In this document: one piece after another, positions 44,149 to 54,600 of the stretch
Layout of the letters: the number at the start of each line of letters is the position of its first letter
Position numbering within the stretch: position 1 is the first letter of the stretch
Assembly (NCBI RefSeq): GCF_000003855.2
Contig: NW_003101679.1
Location: 1,581,037-1,645,036 of the forward strand
DNA length: 64,000 bases
Direction: 5' to 3'
Origin: Blastomyces gilchristii SLH14081
Lineage: Eukaryota; Ascomycota; Eurotiomycetes; Onygenales; Ajellomycetaceae
The notes under the pieces: generated by a model
What the model saw: only the letters and a program-made list of their open reading frames with translations
What the model was told of the DNA's origin: nothing
Databases searched by the model: none
Position numbers and translations under genes: made by a program

Positions 44149-47100
44149 TTAACTCCCTCTTTTCAGAAGCAGTTCTCATCAGTCAAGAACTGCTGTTTCA
44201 GATAACACAGAGCTCAGAGTCAGATCAGTTGATCATAGCCAACTCATTTCACAAGATATTTTCAGCTGTGGTCATGAGGTCTCTTATCAAGAATATTCTC
44301 AATCTCTCACTCAAGCTCATTATCTTCTTCTATGATCCCTGATGGCTGTCAGTTGAAAGTCAGTTGAGAAGAGAACAGATCAGTGACAGTGCAGTGAAAC
44401 AAGCTTGTGTGAAAGACATCATGAATTTCTGATAATATGTTAAGACAGTAGTTATGACTATCTAGAACTTCTATCACTTTATATTTAATATGATGGTAAT
44501 TCAGTGTATGAGATGAGTGTGTGATCTGTATATTTTTGAGATTCAATCACACAAGATCTTCTATCCTATACTACTCTGCAGAATCTCATCAGATATTGAC
44601 TTGATCTTCTTGATTTTGTTTAGCACTTATTATGAAGGCTTCTGCTCAGTCACAGATATCTCAGAGCTTTGTTACTATATTATCAGTGATCTGAATTGAA
44701 CTGCAGAAGTTCAGTATGAACTGTGTAATCTCTAGAAGATTCAACACTTTCATGTGATATCTGTGTGTAAGAAAGAATGAGCTTATATCTGTTGAAACAG
44801 CATCTCAATCATTGATAGTGATCTCTGTATATAGAAGAAGATTATGTCAATTATCTTATAAGTGATTACAGAACTTATAAAGATAATTCTTTACAGTCTG
44901 AATTGTCTGTGCTGATACATTATTAGTCTTGAGATGATAGATAGTTAATAAATAACATGTAATCTTGAGAATTTGATAGATTCTTGTTCAGAGAGTACTC
45001 ATGAATTGACAGCTCTGATTCAATATTATAGATCTCAGTAATTCATGTATTCAGTAGAACAGACTTCATAGAAAAGCTTCAGTGACTTGTTCAGTATTTA
45101 TCTTATTACAAGATTTTAATATTATATCTTTACTCAATTAATTCATGATGATCAGAATGTTTCTATAACTCTTACTCTCAGAGAGATTAACAGTGAAGTC
45201 AATTATCATATCTTATCAGATTCTATCAGAGATATCAAGTGATTTCAGCAGGCCTTTTCTACAGTTTTTTTATAAGATGATGAAAGAATAATAGTTGCAG
45301 TTTCAGACAAAACATCTGATGATGTTTAATATCTCAGATCAGTAGAATTCTCAAGAGATTATTTAGTACAGTTATTCACAGCCTGAATAACTGATTATAT
45401 ACAAATCATGCATCTCTTGCATTGTCTGAGTGTATAAGAGTTCAGAGTGAGAGACTCAGTGTTATTCATGAAATTATAGAGTATTATTATCATCAATTGA
45501 ACATTCTAAGATGTCAATTCTTATACATAGTTCTGAGAGAAATCAGAGTATCTCTTATTATACTACTTCAGTAAGTGCTTGAAGAAGTTCATCAGTTTAA
45601 GCTGCTGTATGTCATAGTTTATCTAGTATACATTCAGAAGAAGTTGAATTATTAGTGACAGTTCTAATCAGAGAAGTGTGTATAGTGTCATGAACTGTTT
45701 CATCTTAATCAACTAATATCTTCAGATTTAAGAGCTGATGCTCTGAATTTATTCAGCAGGTATCTGTTACATTAAATAACATATCTTACTCTCATTATAA
45801 GAGAGCATCTGTCATCAAGTTCTGACTGTCAGAATAGTAGTGTATTATAAAATGAAAGCAGCTTAAGAACTCAGATTATCATATCTGTCATTTGATGAGT
45901 TTACAGATAGTTGTGAAGTGCTTGAGATTCTTATGATCTGTGATTATCTCAAATTCAGAGACACTTTGAAGTTCAGAGTCTCATTCTTTTAGACAGTGTA
46001 TAATTGTGAGAAGTTTCTTATCATAGCTCTTATAATTGCATTCAGTGAGACTCAGTTTCTTAGACATGAAGATGTATAATTATAAGACATCTTCATCATT
46101 ATATTGTAATATAGCTTCTTCTGTGATATAGACAGAGAAATCAGCTTTAACAACTGTTTCACAATCAAGATCAAATATTATTAGCAGAGAGACATTGATG
46201 AATGTCTTGTTTATTTATATAAATGCAGCTTCAGCATTCACTGATTACTGAAATACTGAGTTCTTCTTAATGAGTTCTGTAAGTAATCTTGCAATATCTG
46301 AGAAGTTTCATATAAATTATCAATAGAAGTTAGCAAATCTGATGAAGCTTTATATATCTTTCACAGTGCATGAAGCTTCTCATTCAAGAATAGTAGAGAC
46401 TTTCTCAGAATTCATTTGAATTCTCTTATCAGCTTCTATGATAAAACTCAGATATTTAATACTCTTGACTTTAAAATCATACTTATCAATATCTATTGAT
46501 AGTTCTGCTTCTCATAATCATTGTAATACTCTTCACACATATTCTTGATATTCTTTTCTGAATCTGTTAGTGAAGATAAGAATGTCATTGAGATATACAG
46601 ATGCAAATTCATTAAGGAAATTCTGAAGTGCTCAGTTAATATACTTTTGAAATGTACTAGAGATATTAGCCAGTTCAAAGAGCGTAACTATTCATTCAAA
46701 GAGATCATAACATGTCTGAAATGCTGTAAGTTATTCATCTTCTTTGATGATACAGATCTTATGAAATGCAGCAATAATATCTAGTTTCATAAACTATTGA
46801 GCTTGTTCAATGTGAGCTAGAGTTTCATTGATCAGAGATAAAGAATAGCAGTTCTTCTTAATTAATCTGTTAAATTCTCAATAGTTCATGCAGAATCAGA
46901 GTTCTCTGCCTGATTTCTTTGCAAAGAGAATAGAAGCTGCAGCAGAGAAATTGCTAATATATATGAATTTCTTATTCAACAGATTGTTAAGTGTCTTTCA
47001 AAGAAGAAGAAGTTTATCTTGAAATATGTTATAAAGAGGGCTTTATAATGATTCAGAGTTCTTACTGTTCTTCTTCTTTAACTTGATACTGTGATTCACT

Positions 47101-47735
47101 TCTGAATCTTGTAAGAGAGGTAGATTTGTAATATTATTATCTTATCAGAAGACATCTAGATATTCATGATATTATTGAGAGAGTTTTGTATGAGAATCTG
47201 TTATTGTAACACAGAATAACTTTTCTAGAGCCTTTTTAATATCAGTCAGACTGATGAAATAGATTGTCATATAATTCTGCTATTAATGATCTCTTTTTCA
47301 GAGCATTTCATATGTGTTGACAGAGATCTGTGTCAGATTCATAGTTTTGTAAATATCATCTTTGTGAATTCTATTATTATTAGAAAATATTAAGCTTCTA
47401 TTTCAAGCATTTAATAAGATGCCTTGTTCAGATAGTCAGACAAGTTCTAATATAAGATTATAATTGAGATTATCAACTTTATATATATAGGCATCTTCAC
47501 ATTGATATTCTTTAATATCTATGATCAACTTCATTATATAACAGGTATAAATGTCTTTTGAGCCATTGAATTCTGTGAGGACTTGAGGTCTTGATAAGAG
47601 AATACACTGAAGGTTGTAATATCTTACAACTGAAGATTTAATCATTGCATAGTAGTATAGACTGCTATCTATCATGATCTTCATATTATACATGTTATTT
47701 ATCACAGTAGATACAAGAATCACATTTATTATCAT
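44149..47735 (-). pseudogene. LTR-A copy 5 Pol
   Basis: Minus strand from an ATG at 47735: MIINVILVSTVINNMYNMKIMIDSSLYYYAMIK starts the protease (DSG now DSS) and stays open for 99 codons with YTCYIMKLIIDIKEYQCEDAYIY. RT lies at about 46250-47150 with Y-L-N-D near 46575-46590, RNase H about 45700-46200, the integrase core about 44800-45500, the C-terminal module at 44546-44349 (HDVFHTSLFHC box) and the chromodomain near 44200-44340. It is dead through stops and the Asp-to-Asn change in the palm. Confidence 0.85.
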
Positions 47736-47779
47736 CTTTTCTTTAAATCATTGTTATTCAATCTCTTCAAGCTTCTGTT

Positions 47780-48889
47780 TACAAATTTGAACAGAAGTTA
47801 ATCTTTTCTCTGTTTCATCAGAGCATTCTCATAGTTATCTTTCAGATCTTTCTTTACTACAATATGATTGACACAGACAGACACTGATTCATTCTTTGAG
47901 TAAGAAGGCACATAGGTTAACCAGCAGTTAAAAGTAATATGTCCTGATTGATTACAGTTGATGTATACTTTATATTGATATCAGTCAGCAACTTCTTCAG
48001 AAGTGATCTCAGAAACTTAAAAGCCTGTTCAGACAGTGAAGACTCTTGCTTATATATAGACATTTGAATCTATTCAGTTCATGACATCTGTATCATTGCT
48101 GTTATTCTTTAGTGCAGATGTATGAGTGACTGAGATGTAATATCTTCTGTCACTGTTCTGTATACTCTTGAGCTTGATAAGACAGTCATTTAATATTCAG
48201 AGCTGTGTGCAGAAGTCTTCATAAGTTAAGTCTTCATTTACACTTATAAGAGTCTGTAAGAGTTCAAAAGTCAATGTCTTCTTGAGCATGCTAATCTTTA
48301 TTTGATTCTCTCAAGATTGATTATCTACTTCTAAGATCTGAGTGTCAAAGTCAGGAATAAATGTTATAAGAGAAGTGTTTCTCTGTCAGATACTCTGTAA
48401 TCAATCTAATACTTTCTGTTGCACAGCAGTGTCTTGAAACAGAATATCAAGATATATGATGATATTGTCAGATGTTTGCAATGCAGGTTCATATGCTTTC
48501 ATTCACAAATAAAACTTCTGTTTCATGTGATTCTTCAATTGTTCATTGATATATTAATCTTGATTAGTTAATGAACTGATGATATCTCTATCTACACTCA
48601 GTTTTGCAAGCATTTTCATTCTTTATGATGAGTAGAGAGTGAGATCAGAAGTATTGAAATATGTAAGAGTATCTAAGCATTTCTTTGATACTTTTGTATT
48701 CAATTCTGTAGGTGTTGAAGTTGTATGAGTTCTCTGTTGAGTTAATCATTGAATTTTCTTGTATTAAAGTTGTTAAGTTGCATGCATGTCAGCTATCTGT
48801 TGCTGTTATAATTTCAACATTGCTCAGAGTCACTGTAGTATCACTTCTATACTTATATTCAAGAGTTCTCTCATATTGTCATTAGACAT
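47780..48889 (-). pseudogene. LTR-A copy 5 Gag
   Basis: ATG at 48889 (MSNDN on the minus strand), the conserved start of this family. A Gln-rich tract and the capsid-like core follow; the knuckle near 47970-47930 reads YINCNQSGHITFN, with the first Cys changed to Tyr and the rest of CX2CX4HX4C recognisable. Interrupted by stops, among them TAA from CAA. Confidence 0.8.
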
Positions 48890-49168
48890 GTCATTTATTG
48901 AATGTATGATATTTGTGAAATCTGAAGAAGTGTAATTATATAAATATCTCATATATCTGAGATGTCAGAACTCTCAGGTCTTTCACTGACATTCTCTTAT
49001 AAGATCTTATTATGAGATCAGAGTAACTGATAAGCAAGCTTCTATCTGAGAACTCAATGTCTGCTTAGCTATTTGATTATTTTTCTATTATTTATATGTT
49101 GTTATATGTTCAGATATCTTCTCAGTAAATAATCATTTCTAATAAGAAGATAATGAACATTTTTCAAG

Positions 49169-49448
49169 TATAAGAGGCCTACACTGAATAGATCAGTATG
49201 ATATTTATAGGTCTTATATAACAAAGTGAAAAACATTAGAGAAGAAAAGAAAGAGAAAGTGTGGAAATCAGTGATTGAAGTGGATATTTATATGTGTATG
49301 CAGTGGTGTACGCGGTGGAACTTCGGGGCGGAAGAATAGGAATTCTGTTGGTTTTCAGCCGAGGATCGGCGACCGAGAATCGGAGCGGTAGGAATCTGTG
49401 AAGTGTAACGGAATAGTCTATATAATTGATCGGGCGCGGCCCGCCACA
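49169..49448 (-). repeat. 5' LTR of LTR-A copy 5
   Basis: 280 bp. The outer (right) half is the best preserved example of the 280-bp subfamily: GTACGCGGTGGAACTTCGGG and CGGGCGCGGCCCGCCACA. The inner (left) end is mutated (TATAAGAGGCCTACACTG). Confidence 0.93.
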
Positions 49449-49453
49449 ATCTT

Positions 49454-49954
49454 GATATTAAGATTCTTTATCAGTGTTTGCATCACAAGTTGAATCACAT
49501 AAGCAAGGCAGAGAATATGATCTTATTTATCATTTCAGAAATGCCAAGTCAATTTTTGCTTTAAGCTCTTCATCATAGTGTAGTTATTTGCAGCATTATC
49601 AGTTATAATTGTAAGAAGACTGAGACTAATATCTCAATAGTTATTTTTAATTACAGTTATTAATATCTCTGTTATATAATTCTCAGTATGACTACTGATC
49701 AATGATTCAAATTCAATTAATATCTCTTAATAAGTTCAGTTCTCATCAATGTAATAACATGTAACTCTTATAAATGTAAGATTGTTTGTACTAGTTTATA
49801 TATTTACTGTGAGAGATACTCTTTGATGATTCTTCAACTCTGATTCTAGATGTTGTATATTAACTTTGTAGTATGTCTCAAGATTGAACTGAAGACATAA
49901 TTGATGTGAAATATGAAGATTTGAATTAAGTATTTGAAGAAGTATTCACAATTC
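49454..49954 (-). pseudogene. hAT transposase catalytic core (copy 2)
   Basis: Minus-strand counterpart of 37180-37640: the TDNAANNYT-type signature lies near 49580-49605 and the CYYIDENW block near 49730-49755. Cut on the right by gypsy-3 (49955), and continued toward the N-terminus at 59524. Stops from TGG and CAA codons. Confidence 0.75.
49951..49954. repeat. Target-site duplication ATTC, left of gypsy-3
   Basis: ATTC precedes TGTGATTC at 49955 and recurs at 59520-59523. Identity extends to CACAATTC on both sides because the LTR itself ends CACA, so 4 to 6 bp are possible. Confidence 0.85.
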
Positions 49955-50119
49955 TGTGATTCAAAGATTGCTTGAGCCAGCGTACAATTACAGGCGTACG
50001 CCGGCTTCTTATATACAGTACACTAAATTAATTGGTGGCCGCTATGGCCTCTTTACATTTATAAACAAGTTTGGAAGCGGCTGTGTTATTATCTGATGAT
50101 TATACATTCTTTCAAATCA
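49955..50119 (-). repeat. 3' LTR of gypsy-3
   Basis: 165 bp. The left (outer) half is intact (CCAGCGTACAATTACAGGCG), the right (inner) half decayed (ATCTGATGATTATACATTC where the partner has ATCCGACGGTCGTACGTTC). Confidence 0.93.
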
Positions 50120-50998
50120 CATCCTCTCTCTTATCTCAGCAAGCTCAGATGCTTCTCCAGATATTCATTGCTGTTTTAAAACTGAATTGATGATTATATC
50201 ATGAGCTAATCTCAAATAAGCAATAAGCTAACTCAAATAGTAAAATCAGGTCATGTGAGTGATGATATCTTGCAAAGTGTCTGAGAAGAAATGATTTCTG
50301 ATTGTTAGCAACACAGAAAGAATTTGCTCAGTACTCTGAGTATGAAAGAGAATTTCAACTCAACTTCATAGATTCATCATTTCTGTATCATCTTAGAATC
50401 TTAGAATAACAATGTTCTCACAATGTATCTGATTTTTATATTCATATCTCAAGTTCTTAGAATAGAAGTATCATCTCAAAGTTGACTAGTGTGTTTTTGA
50501 ACACAGGAATTTTGATCCAATTCCTCATATAAAAAAAAGCTCTTAGAAATTCTGAGATCAAAAAATATGATTATTTTCAAGAGTATACATCTATCTTAAA
50601 TATAGATTTTTTTGAAATATTAAAGAAATATTTCTATTCTTCTTCTCTTTAGCTATAAGCTAAGGTGATTTTCAAATCTCAAAGATATGTGATTATATAG
50701 TAATAGAAAGTCAAAGTTAAAGAATCTGAAAAATCCTTATAAATCTCAGGAATCTTCATTGAAGATGAAATCATTTCTTCTCAGACTCTCTGACGAGGAT
50801 TGCTCTGAGCACATGACTTGTATCAAAAGTAGGTTAGTGTTATGCCGGATTAGTTAATAATAATGCTGCAATCTGTTCAAACCGAGCCAGAGGTCTGAGC
50901 TCACTGAGATAACCTCTCTCACCAGATTCAGTCATGCTTATGTGATCATGATGTATACTCTAGCTTCATGCAGATTAGTGTGTTACTAGTGTTCACAA
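50120..50998. other. gypsy-3 3' non-coding region
   Basis: No domain recognised. Mostly AT-rich; a patch at 50780-50930 keeps CG and CC (GACGAGGATTGCTCTGAGC, ACCGAGCCAGAGG), so it is partly spared from mutation. Confidence 0.4.
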
Positions 50999-52500
50999 TT
51001 GTGTAGCCTATCTCTGATTCAGCTAGTATTCTGTATACACTCTCACAAAGAAGCTTTCACTATATTACATCACTCATTCACTAACTTTTCTCATTCTTCA
51101 ATCATCTTCTTTATCATTATCATCATTGAATGTCATCATCTTCTTCAAGATTTCTGCTTCTTCTTCTATTCAACATCTTCTATCTGTATATCTATCACAT
51201 TGTATGTATTTCTGGCAATAACTCTCTGTTCTTATAACAAGTGTTATTGTAGTACTTATACTGAGCAGTTCATTAGCAGTAAGTGTAATGTATTGTGAAA
51301 CATGATCAGAACTTGTTTATCTTCTAATAATTGTCAGAATATACTATTATAAATAACATATCTTCTTCATCTTCTTATACATCTCTGACTCTCTTTTCTT
51401 CAGTGAGTATCTGATCATGTTTTCTGATCATGTTTTCTGATTGTTTTATATAACTGCAGATACTGATATATTTATTTTAATTCATGTAAAATCTTCATGT
51501 GTTGACAGATCTACATTCATCAATGATCATAATCTCAATATTAAATCATTGATTGAGAACTTAAGAGATATGATAATGAAGAAATTGTCTGTACTATATA
51601 TAACTGAGTTTTCTGTGTCTCTTTCTACTCTCTCTGTTTCTTTCTCTACTGCTTCTCTTCAATCTTCTATACCTGTCTCTGTGTCTGATTCTCCTGCTTC
51701 TGCTATCTCTGTTTCTGTGACTCTCACTCTCACTACTTCTCCTTTCTCTGCTTCTGCTATCTCTGCTTTTATTATCAACTCTCTTCATTTCAAGAAGATG
51801 TTGTGTAGACTTAATGAATCATGTTTCTCAGTGTGTACACTTCTGCTCTTCTTACTGATCTCTAAAATAATTTATTATATAAAGACTGTGTATAACATAA
51901 CTATCTGAAGCTCAGTTATAAACACTGATTATTATATTCATTTTGAATATTTGTAATAAGATAACTGTTCATTCATATCAGAGAATTATTTTCTCTCTCA
52001 ACAGTGTTGAAATTGTAAGTCTTTTTCTTTTTCATCTTTTCTTTCTAATGCTGATTTTTCGGTTCTTAGAAAAAATTATTATGAGTTTTATTATACACAA
52101 AGTTATGATATTCACAGATATCAAGAAACTTTTTACAACTGTAAAGTTCAATATTACAGGTATATCTGCTCTGATGAATTTCTTTGAGATGATAGATCTG
52201 TATCAGTCTATTCTCTGATATCTGTTGTCTGACTTTGTAATGCAGACAAAAGATATCTGTGTTTTCAGAAATGAGAATATAGATATTATACTCTTTTACA
52301 TCTGTGAATGTGAGACTCATATATCTTGTCTGAGATATCATTGTGAGAATAAGCTGTTTATATACTGTATTCTGCTTTCTGCATTTCTCTGTGTCTCTCT
52401 CTCTCTTTCTGAGAAGCCTCATGTGTGTTGTAATTACATGTACAACTCTAAGATCAGTGAGTGTTTATTCAGTAACTGTTTTCATCTCTGATTTTGTGAT
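50999..52500 (+). other. ORF-rich stretch antisense to gypsy-3, unknown
   Basis: Plus-strand open stretches follow closely: 50999-51298 (99 codons), 51441-51908 (155), 51943-52218 (91) and 52225-52491 (88, same frame as the previous, separated by a TGA). 51600-51780 is Ser/Thr/Val-rich and repetitive. An intron-like GTAAGT (52014) ... CTAATGCTGAT ... TTAG (about 52070) lies between. This is the longest open run in the window outside known domains and lies between integrase and the 3' LTR, on the strand opposite to gag-pol. Some plant gypsy lineages carry antisense ORFs there. I recognise no family; pyrimidine-rich composition alone could also keep it open. A 118-codon minus frame (52422-52066) overlaps. 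Confidence 0.35.
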
Positions 52501-52823
52501 TTTTATATACTAATAATGATTCTTAGTTGCTTCAGCATCAGAGATCATTCTAATCAAAGATAATCATACTGCTGAGACTATTCTCTTCTACTCTCAAGCT
52601 TCTTTCATGACTTTCTCTCTCTTCTCTGTGAGAAAGATTGTGTGCATATCAGATTATAAGTGTTTGACTCTGAGTGACTTCTGCTGTTATTTATCTAGTT
52701 CTATATTCTCTTCTTCTTCTGTTTCTTCTGTCTCTGTCTTTCCTGTCTTGGCTTCTAATCCTGCAGGTCTCATACTCTTCTTCAATTTTTCTATATACAT
52801 GTGTATGCATTTCTATATTAGTA
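52501..52823. other. gypsy-3 interior left of MITE-2
   Basis: Plus strand 52607-52834 is open and Ser/Phe-rich but runs into the MITE, so its end is artificial. No domain seen. Confidence 0.35.
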
Positions 52824-52831
52824 TTCCAGTC

Positions 52832-53335
52832 TAGACTGGCGCTGGGACCATGAATTTCACATTTGGTCCCATTTGGTCTGATCTCATACATTTCTTGGCG
52901 TGAATCCCGCTGGGACTAGCTATTAAAAAAACATGTAAAGTGACTATATATCAGATCTTAAAATGGAACCATGACTTGAAAAAAATGAGAAAGTGATCTC
53001 ATTTGATTCCATTTAGTCTCATTCTTGACATAAAGTTACTATTTTAGACATTTTAAGGTTTTTTTTAGACTATTTTTAATTTTTTAAAAAGTAATACTTT
53101 TTGATAATGCTCAAATGAGATTTAAAGTCATTTAAAGCAATAAAAATAATTTAAATTGAGAAGTGGAAATCATGATCTAATTTGGAAAATGTGACAAGAG
53201 TAGACAGTAAGTCTCACTGGGACAGTATGGAACTACTATCTAATGTTAAAACCGTGTAATGGGATCAGTCGAATTGGTAATGAGACTATCAAAAAGTCTG
53301 GTCCTGGTCCCAGACACGGTCACACGGTCAGTCTA
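52832..53335 (-). mobile_element. hAT MITE-2 (504 bp) inside gypsy-3
   Basis: TAGACTGGCGCTGGG ... CGGTCAGTCTA with perfect 8-bp duplications TTCCAGTC at 52824-52831 and 53336-53343. Nearly identical to MITE-1, including CCCGCTGGGACTAGC and the last 60 bp, so both moved recently relative to the surrounding decay. Double motif GTAATACTTTTTGATAATGC at 53091-53110. Confidence 0.94.
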
Positions 53336-53343
53336 TTCCAGTC

Positions 53344-54600
53344 AATCTTGTGATAAATGACATTAATATTGTATACAGAGTGATAGAGAAATCAGAGATA
53401 TGTGCAGTGTTATTGTAAGAGTGACTTACAGCTCTTGAATCTCTTGCAGATCTCAAGTTTTGAGATTTTCTTTATTTTTGATGTTTTTCAGATGATGTGG
53501 TGTTGAAAATAGATTAAATATATAATGTATGAAAATGAATAAAATGTATATGATAATATTTGTCTTTTACAGCTGACTCTTACAGTTGATAATTAATTCA
53601 TTATTCTTTCTCTTTTCTTACACTTTTTCTTTATCTGCTAGTCACTACTCTTATATAATCTCTATATGATACAGTATTCAGTGACTAGATTTGACAGCTT
53701 TCATCTCTTGTGATTCTGTCTTATGTATTATACTGTCTCTCTTCACCTGCTTAGACTACTACAGTGAACAGCTTATTGAAACTAACCTCATCTGATCTCT
53801 GAGTGTCTTCAGAGATTGAGATGACTTAATCTCATGTGTCTGTAAATGTTTCAGATGCTTCATTCTCTGTTATCTCTGTGATTGAACTGATATAAATAGT
53901 TGAATTCAACTATGAATTTCTTTTTCTTCTGTGATCTGATTTACATGTAAGTCTGCTGCTCTGAGACTGCTCTTTGCTGTATTATATTCACTGTTTATAG
54001 CATGTTATTATATGACTGACTACAGTCTTATCACTTATTGAAGTGTGATGTTTATCTGATTTCTTTATTGCTTTTCATTCTTTTCTTATAATTATGAAAA
54101 GATTGAAATAAGTGAGATTATCTGATTTATAAGTGTCTATGATTTCTCTTACTTTGTGAGACTTTTTAATTATAAGCTTCTTCTTTTTCAACACTGATGA
54201 TAGTGCTGTAGATAATTATAATTCACTCAGATCTTATATCTTTATCTTTATAAGATATGAATTATTTATTAAGTTGTATAAGATTCATCTCTCTGATTCT
54301 TTCAATGTGTATGTTCTCAGAGAATGTGATTTAAGTATTTTATATAACTCAAATTATCTACATTAGAACTTCTCAGAACTCTCATTGCATACAAGAACTC
54401 ATATTCTCATCTTGAGACTTAATTTCTTAACTAGTGAGTCTCATATTCTTTTCAATTGAATTGCTCAGTTCAGAAGTAACTCATTAGCTTTTGCATGTGC
54501 ATGGCTGATCTCTTTCAATCTTGATTCTGTATCTACAACTGCTGTGTCTGTGACTGTTACTTCTGCTGCATCTACAACTACTGTTCTCTCTCTCATCTTT
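53344..54600 (-). other. gypsy-3 region between integrase and MITE-2
   Basis: Broken minus-strand sequence that may hold the integrase C-terminus (54400-54600). The rest shows no domain, no long frame and no repeat I could place. Confidence 0.4.

Larger units (their letters stand above)
43869..49448 (-). mobile_element. LTR-A copy 5: Ty3/gypsy chromovirus inside hAT copy 2
   Basis: Full-length minus-strand element with 280-bp LTRs (43869-44148 and 49169-49448) and ATCTT duplications, inserted in the hAT transposase core. Its LTR subfamily matches copy 1 (contains GTGGAACTTCGGGGCGGAAG), not copies 2 and 3. Confidence 0.93.

Noticed and set aside
51594..51788. Arg/Ser-rich (SR-like) protein on the minus strand
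   Set aside because: The complement of a TCT/CTG-rich tract; composition alone gives AGA/AGC codons. No conserved domain.
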